A DNA stretch of 64,000 nt from Nemertoderma westbladi. Lineage: Eukaryota; Xenacoelomorpha; Nemertodermatida; Nemertodermatidae. The notes below the pieces were generated by a model, which saw only the letters and a program-made list of their open reading frames with translations, made no database searches and was not told the DNA's origin. Within the stretch, counting starts at the first letter, position 1. The number at the start of each line of letters is the position of its first letter. The stretch spans positions 1 to 64,000 of the forward strand of contig JAUCBJ010003381.1 in NCBI GenBank assembly GCA_032718475.1. The letters run 5' to 3'. Position numbers and translations under genes: made by a program. Below, piece after piece: positions 48,201 to 51,984 of this stretch.

Positions 48201-49105
48201 AACCACCAAGGTAAGGCGGAACCAATGATTGGGAGAGGAGGTTGTTCCCTCTCACAACCACCAAGGTAAGGCGGAACCAATGATTGGAGATGAGGTTGTT
48301 TCCTCTCACAACCACCATGGTAAACGTTGACCAATGATTGCATATTAGATTATGTATTTTCTATTTATATAGAACGTTACCATAGCTAACTGTTTAGTGT
48401 TTGTGTATCATTTGCAGTTACGGTCATCCCGGCCAGCAGCCCCCTCCTATTCATCCCAGCGCGGACAATAACCAATGGCGCTCAGATAACCGACCCGCCC
48501 ACCCCAGCGCCAACGATGACCCCTGGCGCAATAGTGATAACCGATCAGGTAAGGTCGTCTCAGGCCTAAGACAACTATACCAATCTACAGCATCGTTCAT
48601 ATGCTGGGTAAACAATTAATTGTAGATGTAGAATAGTTACCGTATGTAGAGTAGATTGTTATGTATGAGTGGTATCCTTTGTAGGAGAGTTGTTCTTTTA
48701 TTAATATAACGTAATCTTATTTATAAATTAAACTTTTACATTTTTTACTGATAATATAGCGTTGGTAATAGATACGGCAATGAAGCGAGACTTATGATAA
48801 TAATTCTGTCAGTGAAGTTGGTCACGCTATTTGCTGCTGAGTTTGACGTCATTAATAATTTGTTTCAGCCGGCCGCTCTGATGGATTCGGTCGCATGGAT
48901 GGTCCGGGAAGATACGAAGGTTCCAACAGTTACGGGACGCGGGAAGGGCCGCCGGCTGAGCGGTTCCGTGGGGGTCTACCAGCGAGCGTAGGACGGGATG
49001 AGCGACCCCGTTTCGATGGGCCGAGAGGCGGGAGAGATGGCTCCCCCCGAGCCCGATTTACCGGAGGAGTGCGGGCCTCTCAGTCGCCGAATAGATCGGA
49101 TTCTC
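6282..49105 (+). CDS. EIF4B: eIF4B-like translation initiation factor (gene span, incomplete)
   Basis: Coding exons are 6,282-6,294; 8,215-8,346; 8,971-9,146; 13,967-14,098; then 48,418-48,548 and 48,869-49,105. The first four join in phase to 151 codons: a start MASSGKKGKSK and a WADE motif (36-39) as in animal eIF4B, LPTAPKASR (60-68), then an RRM with RNP2-like VHIKNL (85-90) and RNP1 KGYAYVEF (121-128). eIF4B binds RNA through this RRM and stimulates the eIF4A helicase during ribosome recruitment in the cytoplasm. eIF4H is the closest alternative, but its start lacks the KKGK/WADE region. The last two exons encode Arg/Gly/Asp-rich sequence, as expected after the RRM, and join each other in phase. 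The link across the 34-kb gap is inferred: at least one exon, entering in phase 0 and leaving two bases over, has not been found. The true 3' end may lie beyond the last exon. Confidence 0.75.
6608..7297. mobile_element. non-autonomous TIR element in eIF4B intron 1
   Basis: CCAGGCTGCAAA at 6,614-6,625 is answered by TTTGCAGCCTGG at 7,287-7,298. The string gtctcactgt occurs just outside both ends (6,598-6,607 and 7,298-7,307), which looks like a target-site duplication of about 8-10 bp, as for hAT elements. A few bases between the left duplication and the left repeat remain unexplained. The interior is non-coding and holds tgcgcgg repeats and cgctcgcttcgctcgcg motifs; no transposase is present. 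Confidence 0.55.
7308..8214. other. rest of eIF4B intron 1
   Basis: Intronic DNA rich in short ggtaccgg and taggccta motifs, some of which recur near 40,300-40,620. No exon, RNA gene or transposon end was recognised. The acceptor gttgcag precedes the exon at 8,215. Confidence 0.5.
8215..8346 (+). CDS. EIF4B: eIF4B-like coding exon 2
   Basis: Bounded by acceptor ttgcag and donor gtaagt; 132 nt. It encodes KKGKSKPTKVHLSEF, a linker, and an acidic segment with the WADE motif, matching the N-terminal signature of animal eIF4B. It ends one base into a codon that is completed as Phe by the next exon. Confidence 0.85.
8347..8970. other. eIF4B intron 2
   Basis: A 624-bp AT-rich intron from gtaagt to ctacag. 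No internal gene or recognisable repeat family is seen. Confidence 0.7.
8971..9146 (+). CDS. EIF4B: eIF4B-like coding exon 3 (start of RRM)
   Basis: 176 nt between acceptor ctacag and donor gttagt. It encodes the LPTAP segment, a Pro-rich approach, RNP2-like VHIKNL and the first RRM helix (IIDFFKGL). It enters with two bases of a split codon and leaves in phase 0, consistent with both neighbours. Confidence 0.88.
9147..9830. other. eIF4B intron 3, 5' part
   Basis: Contains a poly-C run at 9,445-9,466 and a poly-G run at about 9,552-9,569 that face each other about 85 bp apart and could pair as a hairpin with a G/C stem. An open frame crossing the poly-C run (9,239-9,544) has no coding character. 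Confidence 0.55.
9831..13749 (+). repeat. 40-bp minisatellite, about 98 copies
   Basis: The unit is ggttttcttccttcgagcc followed by aaccattgtttctaac and a variable block. Units differ almost only in that block: aacccggtgg, aaccctgtgg or aactcagtgg, plus a first unit aactcggtgg. The ctcag type first appears at 10,311 and becomes common only after about 11,580, so variants are unevenly distributed. A rare change (ttttctttct) occurs twice, at 12,241 and 12,801, exactly 14 units apart, suggesting block duplication. The array fills most of eIF4B intron 3. Each unit holds a pyrimidine tract ending in cgag that resembles a weak splice acceptor. Confidence 0.97.
13967..14098 (+). CDS. EIF4B: eIF4B-like coding exon 4 (end of RRM)
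   Basis: Acceptor gcgtag, donor gag/gtgagg; 132 nt, phase 0 at both ends. It encodes the RRM beta-3 RNP1 octamer KGYAYVEF, helix 2 and the NNRRIE strand. The next residues expected in the family (V-D-x-A) are not found immediately downstream. Reading through the donor instead would run into a poly-G tract at about 14,117-14,136, so splicing is preferred. Confidence 0.85.
14099..15011. other. start of the large eIF4B intron
   Basis: Poly-G runs lie near 14,117-14,136 and 14,781-14,790. A 55-codon acidic open frame ending at 14,555 (containing DKDEEHHIDW and DKDEVELDPGSG) looks vaguely coding but has no convincing splice sites, so I do not call it an exon. Confidence 0.45.
15012..16690. mobile_element. 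foldback-type element with long inverted ends
   Basis: atccttaacacttaaactgg at the left end is the inverse of ccagtttaagtgttaaggat at the right end. Inside each end are three diverged copies of a motif of the form ttggta...acaaatttgtgttt (left: about 15,030-15,200; right: about 16,455-16,640, inverted), each containing its own small palindrome. The middle holds a 27-bp tandem array. No transposase frame is visible, and no clear target duplication was found. Confidence 0.65.
15525..15835 (+). repeat. 27-bp AT-rich tandem array, about 12 copies
   Basis: The unit is agattaaaatagtaaata followed by aataataat, nearly perfect. Because 27 is a multiple of three, the minus strand stays open as a repeated nonapeptide (ILIYYYLFT), which is a by-product and not a gene. 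Confidence 0.9.
16689..17127. mobile_element. hAT-like MITE
   Basis: CAGGGTTGCCACTC at 16,689-16,702 and its inverse GAGTGGCAACCTTG at 17,114-17,127 (one mismatch) bound 439 bp with no coding capacity. The CAGGGTTGCCA start and internal gtcggggaa/gtcagggaa strings are typical of widespread hAT-derived MITEs. The flanks do not give a clean 8-bp duplication. It abuts, by two bases, the end of the foldback element to its left. Confidence 0.65.
17128..17870. other. intronic DNA, no gene seen
   Basis: An open frame at 17,439-17,741 ends in a poly-C run at about 17,717-17,736 and has no recognisable domain; I regard it as chance. Nothing else is identified. Confidence 0.45.
17871..19310. repeat. 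TTCTAGAA/CTAGCTAG-rich dispersed repeat DNA
   Basis: The palindromic core gttctagaac occurs at about 17,890, 18,128, 18,172, 18,297, 18,358, 18,562 and 19,286, interleaved with actagctagt and gctaccata motifs and T- or A-runs. The same vocabulary fills 31,740-33,020 and 33,240-33,900, so this is a repeat family. A poly-G run sits at about 18,406-18,422, and a small cluster of the 15-bp attcggtccc motif at 18,448-18,525. Confidence 0.7.
19335..19735. repeat. 15-bp ggacaattcggtccc array in both orientations
   Basis: The unit ggacaattcggtccc begins with GGAC and ends with GTCC, so each unit is itself a short inverted repeat. Direct runs are interrupted by stretches in the opposite orientation (gggaccgaattgtcc), and tatgtatgttttgg spacers recur three times. 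A second small cluster lies at 18,448-18,525. Confidence 0.85.
19888..20774 (-). repeat. 13-bp satellite, about 68 copies
   Basis: The unit is accatacacatag (minus strand ctatgtgtatggt), with length variants. All minus-strand frames remain open for hundreds of codons as a repeated MVYVYGLCVWSMC peptide, which is a consequence of the 13-bp period, not evidence of a gene. Confidence 0.95.
20888..21016 (-). CDS. possible 42-residue small protein or first exon
   Basis: ATG at 21,016 in a good initiation context (gaaaATGGCG) opens 42 codons rich in Thr, Gln and Asp (start MATVISKTERTQ) and ends at TAG. The composition is more coding-like than its surroundings. No family is recognised, no promoter or poly(A) signal was identified, and the frame runs towards the 13-bp array. 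It could equally be chance. Confidence 0.2.
   Translation of the reverse strand: MATVISKTERTQTMTQFDSVDQGQYGSTIYEDLKTMFLHRHK
21222..21725 (+). repeat. direct repeat pair with RFX-like X-box
   Basis: A segment of about 50 bp (cttctcggttgtt-ggcaacgcc through gaggcgtcgcggaatta) occurs at about 21,255-21,307 and again at about 21,671-21,723. Each copy contains GTTGTT-N-GGCAAC, which fits the RFX X-box pattern of two half sites with a 1-nt gap. The sequence between the copies is relatively GC-rich and has tcgcgc/gcgatg motifs but no gene that I recognise. Confidence 0.5.
21726..22807. other. intergenic/intronic DNA, no supported gene
   Basis: A 119-codon minus-strand frame (22,607-22,248) begins in a local duplication of the phrase ttttggagttt-gacccggac, repeated three times at about 22,500-22,590, and has no domain signature. 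I do not call it a gene. Confidence 0.4.
22808..25172 (+). repeat. 26-bp satellite, about 90 copies
   Basis: The unit is taatctgtatatctgtct followed by atgtgtaa. Variants are 24 bp (one ta lost) and 18 bp (atatctgt lost), plus tgtttatc and tgtatgtc substitutions. The shared core gtctatgtgta also occurs, inverted, in the 13-bp array at 19,888-20,774. Confidence 0.96.
25382..26066 (-). CDS. VASt-protein exon 4 (terminal)
   Basis: Acceptor ttgcag; ends at a TAA stop (plus-strand tta at 25,382-25,384). It encodes the end of the VASt fold (YITSEAKNQ, RKKPLWRFMKSVIEK), a Lys/Arg patch (VKQVAKRRHRE), an Asn/Ser/Thr-rich linker, the membrane helix (IIAVLSLVILCLLVGNVSFLL) and a C-terminal helix after it. 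The layout is the same as the C-terminal third of GRAMD1 proteins. Confidence 0.88.
25382..31499 (-). CDS. Aster/GRAMD1-like VASt-domain membrane protein without GRAM domain
   Basis: Four exons (31,499-31,046; 30,890-30,680; 30,342-30,067; 26,066-25,382) join in phase to 541 codons and a stop. Residues 1-190 are basic, Ser-rich and of low complexity (RRHGKKK, KRRLIQKSK). Residues about 199-372 match the VASt sterol-binding fold of Aster proteins: NHTVPIGVDEMFEKLF at its start, PNIPCGDTFYT in the middle, and RKKPLWRFMKSVIEK at the end, in the same order as in the family. A single membrane helix spans about 449-473, followed by a luminal-type tail. Aster proteins sit in the ER and move cholesterol from the plasma membrane, using an N-terminal GRAM domain to bind acidic lipids. 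Here no GRAM domain is encoded: an in-frame TAA lies 15 bases upstream of the ATG and no convincing acceptor follows it. The gene lies antisense inside the presumed eIF4B intron. Confidence 0.82.
26430..27195. mobile_element. foldback element A, long palindrome
   Basis: The arms, about 290 bp each, are inverse copies almost to the centre (about 26,725-26,790). ggaatttttgattttgcc-ataagcgtttta on the left is answered by taaaacgcttat-gcaaaatcaaaaattcc at 27,020-27,060. The right end continues to the family terminus (gtgtcatcagaaaatgacac ... catggtgta); the left end has lost that terminus. Another copy begins at 54,472. Confidence 0.8.
27268..28112. mobile_element. foldback element B, both ends intact
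   Basis: acaccatgtcctggaatata at the left end and its exact inverse at the right end (tatattccaggacatggtgt) bound 845 bp. The arms extend inward through the tttctacaaat, catgaaatttgaaaca and gctacaagcgttt / gcttttagct segments to a short AT-rich centre. There is no protein-coding capacity. Truncated relatives lie at 690-915, 30,600-30,640, 33,057-33,245 and about 56,895. Confidence 0.85.
28763..28855 (+). pseudogene. possible single RCC1-repeat fragment
   Basis: The frame gives IAVPRTSYIACGLHHTMAMV followed by SSGE, which resembles one RCC1 repeat (V-x-x-I-A-C-G-x-x-H-T-x-A-L-x-x-x-G). No second repeat, donor site or neighbouring exon was found. It could be a lone exon of an unseen gene, a relic, or chance. 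Confidence 0.25.
28856..29792. other. intron DNA, no gene seen
   Basis: Mixed-composition sequence with no open frame of note, no transposon ends and no tandem repeat recognised. Confidence 0.4.
29793..30010 (+). pseudogene. LINE reverse-transcriptase fragment
   Basis: An open stretch encodes LTDIDFGDDIGVLSELLEG and SSVGLFVNSKKTKIMTVN. It is the palm region around the catalytic F-A-D-D box of the same LINE family as the copy at 49,537-50,380; the Ala of the box is Gly here. It ends abruptly at a simple tattctattcta stretch just beside VASt exon 3 and is antisense to that gene. Confidence 0.82.
30067..30342 (-). CDS. VASt-protein exon 3
   Basis: Acceptor atgcag, donor gtaagt; 276 nt. It encodes the central VASt strands: an SPW motif, the R-T-Q-T-V-S-Y strand, EHQTI and the PNIPCGDTFYT segment. 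The last resembles the conserved P-Y-G-D-x-F-Y in family members. The split Lys codon at its end is completed by the first base of the last exon. Confidence 0.87.
30680..30890 (-). CDS. VASt-protein exon 2
   Basis: Acceptor acatag, donor gtaggt; 211 nt. It encodes a linker (AEMARDIKASPSKRNW) and the first strand and helix of VASt (HTVPIGVDEMFEKLFTK), which aligns with the family's start V-L-P-[IV]-x-V-D-x-[LV]-F-x-L-L-F. Confidence 0.82.
31046..31499 (-). CDS. VASt-protein exon 1
   Basis: Starts at ATG 31,499 (MEADRTKQSV) and ends at donor gtaagc, one base into an Asp codon. It encodes 151 residues, strongly basic near the N-terminus, with no domain. It takes the place where the GRAM domain would lie in GRAMD1 proteins. 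An upstream in-frame stop supports this as the true start, although a 5' exon with an unusual acceptor cannot be ruled out. Confidence 0.75.
31500..31739. other. upstream flank of the VASt-protein gene
   Basis: AT-rich sequence that should contain the 5' UTR and promoter of the minus-strand gene. No clear TATA box or initiator can be singled out. Confidence 0.4.
31740..33900. repeat. second block of TTCTAGAA/CTAGCTAG-rich repeat DNA
   Basis: gttctagaac or close variants occur at about 31,889, 31,908, 32,092, 32,115, 32,251, 32,811, 32,940 and 33,577, mixed with actagctagt, gctaccataaaaaat and long T/A runs, as in 17,871-19,310. A foldback-B terminal fragment with a poly-C run interrupts it at 33,057-33,245. 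Confidence 0.7.
33057..33245 (+). mobile_element. terminal fragment of foldback family B
   Basis: Carries the family terminus (accatgtcccagaatataatg), a poly-C run at about 33,097-33,115, then tttttctacaaattgtaatg and tttagctacaagcgttta, in the same order as the left arm at 27,268. The rest of the element is absent. Confidence 0.75.
33901..35639. other. intronic/intergenic DNA, no gene seen
   Basis: AT-rich sequence. Near 35,270-35,370 the string gtgcgtggtaatggaagcat and a close variant are repeated about 75 bp apart within a gtgcagtg-rich stretch. Nothing coding is supported. Confidence 0.45.
35640..38878 (+). repeat. 56-bp minisatellite, about 58 copies
   Basis: The unit runs gctggtcaaacacacatac / ttagggtgtaaacgctacg / tcgacaacagacaaccac. 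Two main alternatives are cgtcgac versus cgccgac and caccacgc versus caccgcgc, which alternate in places as 112-bp dimers. A distinctive stretch (caactacgctggtcatacac, then accaagctggccatacac) appears at about 38,266 and again at about 38,712, 446 bp (eight units) apart, showing block duplication. Confidence 0.96.
38879..41835. other. intergenic/intronic DNA with SINE tails and dispersed repeats
   Basis: SINE-like tails in plus orientation lie at about 38,935-39,060 and 41,040-41,160 (catccctct-caggggaaa, then cagctgattact). A dispersed repeat at about 39,955-40,055 (agcgagcttagcata ... ctcaatcggtgtgtctgttg) recurs at 49,443-49,545. About 40,240-40,620 shares gtaccggtac-type vocabulary with 6,330-7,560. 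aatgtaatgtaatgtaat lies near 41,195. No gene was recognised. Confidence 0.5.
41836..41990 (+). pseudogene. LINE 3' fragment
   Basis: The strings gcccatgactttcttgag, cttgaagatgcggatgatct and gataagccggcatagcatt match the 3' end of the LINE at 3,752-4,460. It is a short, deleted copy. Confidence 0.7.
42083..42727 (-). pseudogene. LINE fragment interrupted by a TIR element
   Basis: Two halves of the minus-strand LINE (42,083-42,166 and 42,533-42,727) are separated by a 366-bp insertion. The right half encodes on the minus strand VPVLLYGSPCWALT, a RMLRRVHFVKYNAHISN block and GVSLVSPS. The left half has an internal deletion compared with 49,560-49,815. The joined sequence ttgttctagtgtcaagctt is exactly what the intact copy has at about 49,813. 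Confidence 0.82.
42167..42532. mobile_element. 366-bp non-autonomous TIR transposon in a LINE
   Basis: ggggccgtccaagtatgacg at the left end and its inverse cgtcatacttggacggcccc at the right end bound 366 bp, with TAG on both sides (42,164-42,166 and 42,533-42,535). Comparison with the uninterrupted LINE copy at 49,813 shows that only one TAG was there before, so this is a true 3-bp target duplication. The interior has three G-rich runs and no coding frame. A 3-bp duplication is seen in PIF/Harbinger-like elements, but the target TAG differs from their usual TWA, so the superfamily is open. Confidence 0.85.
42728..43189. other. spacer, no gene seen
   Basis: No open frame or repeat of note except a short ggaaaggaaaggaaagga run near 43,117. 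Confidence 0.45.
43190..43465 (-). mobile_element. tRNA-derived SINE-like repeat
   Basis: On the minus strand the head reads like a tRNA: an A-box-like stretch (taacttggtttac), cttccaatgccgaggtc, then a B-box-like gttcgatccctgg. The body follows, with a tail that contains catccctctccaggggaaaa-type sequence and cagctgattact. Tails of the same family occur at about 1,075-1,135, 38,935-39,060 and 41,040-41,160. The A box is degenerate, so Pol III activity is doubtful. Confidence 0.55.
43466..44276. other. spacer, no supported gene
   Basis: A 121-codon minus-strand frame (44,222-43,857) is Ile/Leu/Asn-rich with no domain signature and is probably chance. Nothing else is recognised. Confidence 0.4.
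44277..44543 (+). pseudogene. retroelement polyprotein C-terminal fragment
   Basis: An open frame of 88 codons to TAA contains ADRLYRSWGRPFSVTMGWVR, then IQFALIRGASHCLRGSRVKW and GFEDGAG. This resembles the C-terminal end of reverse-transcriptase polyproteins found in many protist and invertebrate genomes (pattern W-x-R-P-[FY]-S ... R-x-x-[FL]-A-[LI]-[LI]-R ... C-[LI]-R-G-S-R). A related fragment lies at 50,378-50,799. The segment is GC-rich against an AT-rich background. It has no start codon context and is truncated at its 5' side. Confidence 0.65.
44544..44939. other. spacer before the 55-bp array
   Basis: AT-rich sequence; no gene, RNA or repeat recognised. Confidence 0.4.
44940..48330 (+). 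repeat. 55-bp minisatellite, about 61 copies, with donor-like units
   Basis: The unit runs gaaccaatgattggagagga / ggttgttcctcctcacaacc / aacaaggtaagacgt. Almost every unit contains aaggtaag, a near-perfect 5' splice-site consensus. Each also contains a small hairpin: gaggagg ttgtt cctcctc in one variant, gagagg...cctctc in the other, so pairing is kept in two registers. Higher-order structure is visible: a stretch at about 45,366-45,990 is repeated almost identically 766 bp downstream, and a four-unit block of 218 bp is repeated at the start. Long frames on both strands come from the repeats and are not genes. Confidence 0.96.
48418..48548 (+). CDS. EIF4B: eIF4B-like C-terminal-region exon
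   Basis: Acceptor tttgcag, donor gtaagg; 131 nt. It encodes a Gly/Pro/Gln start, then two similar segments around NNQWRSDNRPAHPS and NDDPWRNSDNRS. Repeated D-x-W-R and DNR motifs are typical of the DRYG/Arg-rich region after the RRM in eIF4B. It enters with one base of a split codon and leaves with one. It lies about 90 bp after the 55-bp array. Confidence 0.7.
48549..48868. other. short intron between the eIF4B-like C-terminal exons
   Basis: 320 bp from gtaagg to tttcag, AT-rich, no repeat. Its small size contrasts with the 34-kb intron upstream. Confidence 0.65.
48869..49105 (+). CDS. EIF4B: eIF4B-like RG-rich exon
   Basis: Acceptor tttcag; encodes GRSDGFGRMDGPGRYEGSN, then GTREGPPAERFRGG, ERPRFDGPRGGRDGSPRAR and ASQSPNRSDS. 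Arg/Gly/Asp-rich sequence with PRFDGPRGGRD fits the RNA-binding C-terminal part of eIF4B/eIF4H. The end is ambiguous. Either splicing occurs at 49,105 (donor c/gttagt), which I prefer because eIF4B proteins are longer, or the frame stops two codons on at TAG 49,108-49,110. Confidence 0.7.
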
Positions 49106-49110
49106 GTTAG

Positions 49111-49536
49111 TATATCTCTAGATCTATAAAACAAAATAGAAACGCGACATTAAATGTACAATTAGTACTTGGTTGACGATATTGAAAAGCTTATAAAAAT
49201 ATCTGAAGATATATCCACTAGGAAGTTGAATTTTTTCAAGCTTAAATTTTCCTGCGTTCTGTTGTGAAACTAACCCTAATGATGTTATTAAACAATTCTT
49301 TCGATTCTTAAATCGATTACCAAGAAATATTCAAATTGCGACCAACAAAATAATCCGCAAAACGAAAAATGATACAGAAATTCCAGGATGTCCAATTTTT
49401 AATTACAAATATCCAAATATTTCAAATTTCAGGATTTCAATGTGGGGCGAGCCACGAAAGTAAGCGAGCTTAGCATATGGGTACCCCCAACTCAATCGGT
49501 GTGTCTGTTGTTCTGCCGTGTCTAATTTTAAACGTT
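49111..49536. other. AT-rich spacer with a dispersed repeat
   Basis: Mostly AT-rich. From about 49,443 it matches the dispersed repeat at 39,955-40,055 (aagtaagcgagcttagcata, ctcaatcggtgtgtctgttg). Confidence 0.5.
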
Positions 49537-50380
49537 AATACTACTACTACTAGGATCGGCATGCTGCATTGCAGCTGCATTTTTAGGAATGCTGTGCCGG
49601 CTTGTCAACAAAATTGCACCGCCACAACTCCCTATCACCCATGACATTTGCTAGATCATCCGCATCTTTAAGGCCAGTGTCCTTTAAGATGCGTCTCAAG
49701 AAAGTCATGGGCTGTCCACCATGCTTATTCACTCCATTGAGGCTGCCAAAGTACAAGATTATGCACTGGCTGGTCCTCACGGCGAAAGCAATGTCCTGCA
49801 AAGCGGAGGCGATTTTGTTCTAGTGTCAAGCTTGGGGGAACCAATGAGACACCTCCAATGTTATATAGTGTCTGGTTGGAGATGTGTGCATTGTACTTGA
49901 CACAATGAACCCGGCGTAGCATTCTTGTGAATGTGCCATCCAGAGATTTGGTGTCCTCAGCAGTTAGGGCCCAGCATGAACTCCCGTAGAGGAGTACTGG
50001 AATTACTGCTGCTCTAAATAATCGGACCTTAAGTTTCCGATTAATTCTCGGTGACTTCCAAATCCTGGAAAGCCTATTCAAGGCTGCCCATGCCTTTCCC
50101 TTACGTATTCGAAGGTCCTCACCTGACTTCCGGATCCATGATCCCAGGTAACAGAAGTCGTCCACATGCTCAAGCATACCATCCTTTGAGCTTATGCTCA
50201 TCCGATCAGAGACTTGCTGAGGACTTTCAAAGTTAACTGTCAGAATTTTAGTCTTTCTGGAGTTAATAAAAAGACCAACACTAGAAGCAGCATGTTCTAA
50301 TGAGCTGAGGAGCCGTTGGGCTCCCTCTAGTGATTCTGAGAGTACTCCTAAGTCATCAGCAAAGTCTAGATCAGTTAGGT
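49537..50380 (-). pseudogene. LINE fragment, best copy in the window
   Basis: On the minus strand the frame is open from 50,380 to 49,725 and covers the palm and thumb of a reverse transcriptase: LTDLDFADDLGVLSESLEG with the catalytic FADD box, SVGLFINSRKTKILTVN, YLGSWIRKSGEDLRIRKGKA, VIPVLLYGSSCWAL, TRMLRRVHCVKYNAHISN and LRFAGHCFRREDQPVHNLVL. Near 49,735 the frame shifts and continues as KHGGQPMTFLRRILKDTGL to about 49,583. The 3' end (left) finishes in tagtagtagtatt, a simple-repeat tail. It is truncated at the 5' side, where it abuts another retroelement fragment. Confidence 0.88.
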
Positions 50381-50799
50381 ACTTGGCAGGATTTCCTCAA
50401 CTTCTGGAGCCAGTAGGTGGAGTTATCATCCCCTCATATGCTCACCGGTCCTTAGACTCTGTCCTCGAGCAGAGAGTCCGAGCCAAGAAGGTGCACTACA
50501 GCGCGGTGTGCGAGGATAAAAGGTTCTCCTTCACTCCCCTTGTCGGAACCACCGACGGGGTGTGGTGCAAGGAGACTGATATCTTCATTAGCCACCTCGC
50601 TGAGACTCTTGTGGCTCGGCGGCAGGGGATGCGGGAACGTGGCCTAGCTTGCGTTCTCGGTGGAGTTCGGAGGCGGCTTCAGTTCGCGCTCCTCCGCTCT
50701 AACTCCCTCTGTCTGCGTGGTGGCCGGCGTCCCTGGAGGGCGCTGGGCTTTGATGATGGTGCGGGTCTGCGGGGGAATGACCTCGCAGACCGGTATTAA
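50378..50799 (+). pseudogene. retroelement polyprotein C-terminal fragment
   Basis: An open frame of about 140 codons to TAA. Segments YAHRSLDSVLEQRVRAKKVH, FTPLVGTTDGVWCKE, SHLAETLVARR and LQFALLRSNSLCLRGGRRPW match, in order, the end of reverse-transcriptase polyproteins in which a K-K-x-x-Y-x-x-x-C segment precedes F-T-P-L-V-x-x-x-D-G. GC-rich, no ATG at its start, clearly 5'-truncated. A shorter relative lies at 44,277-44,543. The element class is not settled by this fragment. Confidence 0.68.
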
Positions 50800-51984
50800 T
50801 CCACGGTGCGCCATTTTTAATTGTATGTTTAATTGGTTTGTCTTAATTGTATTGTTCTGATTGGTGGTGGGATGTTGGGTTGGTGCAGCTGTATATTTAA
50901 TTTTATATAAAAACTTATCAAGCACGTTAAGTAAAAAACCTTGTAGTACCATAGTATGTAAAAAAAACTAAAAAGCAACAGGACCTAGACGTTGCATGCA
51001 ATCAGTCATCCATCAGCTGACAGCAGTATGTTTCGCCCCGCAGCTGAATGCATTCTCAGGAGGCCAAGCCAGGAAATGTAGAGAGAAATTCACAAAGGGA
51101 GACAGAACGAGTGTTGAATGAAGAGAGAGGTCTGTAGGTAACAAGCCACTGGGAAGCAGCACCACAAACTTACGCCAATCACGTTTCTGCTTGTTGATAA
51201 CCGGCTTGCGTGTTTGGATGTAATACATTTCAAGCTTTTGCAAGACTGGCTGCAATGGGTGTCTAACAATTACGGTGAAATGTTTAAACAATTCACGCCA
51301 GACAGTCAGCCAACGTGTATTGGGCTCGCCGCGGTGAGTCATGATTTTTACTTAACGTGCTAATAAATAAATATAATTATTAATTATTGGGTTTTCAAGC
51401 TTCTACTTCAAATTCTTATTGGAGTTTTGGTTAAATTTGTTATACCGATTTTGTGATGGAATTGCTCAATTTTAATTTGTATCTCATAACTGATCCTCGT
51501 GCTGCGTGAAGGCCCCAGTATGGAAACGCTAATTCTAAATTTAGAACGACAATGCCATTGTTCATTGTACATCGAAACGAAAGCACCCTCTCGAAATGGA
51601 AATATGTGTTATCGTATTATTGTATTGGCGACGACAGAACATTAGACTTTGGAATTATCTCAGTTAGGCCTTCTGACTTCTCCTTTGGTCACCGGTACCG
51701 ATATTTAAAGCGTTAATTAATACGAACATTTCTAGCAGTTGTTTGTTTATACCATTTGGCTTTCAGTATGACGGTGGCATTATTGCAGCGCCTAGTTCGT
51801 AGTTATTCTGTGACATTCGCCATATTATTAATATTATTATTATTGAATGATCTGTTAATACAAATTAATAGTCGACAATTGGTAGCATTTATTTAGAAAT
51901 ATAACTATAATCATTTGACTCTCATAGAGCAAACATTAACCCTAACTCTAACCCTGTGTATTGTGGTTAGGTTTAGTTTGCATA
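50800..51984. other. spacer and HAAO upstream region
   Basis: A 109-codon minus-strand frame at 51,342-51,013 has no signature. Near 51,495 tcgtgctgcgtgaaggcccc repeats a string at about 42,004. Just before HAAO, 51,937-51,956 reads taaccctaactctaaccctg, a short telomere-like (CCCTAA) stretch. A TATA box is not evident. Confidence 0.5.

Noticed and set aside
44859-48318. Many frames of 60-130 codons with PPYLGGCEREQPPL or EEVVPPHNQQGK
   Set aside because: Products of the 55-bp array in different frames; period not a multiple of three, so no consistent protein.
51013-51342. 109-codon minus-strand frame before HAAO
   Set aside because: No family resemblance, no supporting promoter, and mixed-strand context next to retroelement fragments.
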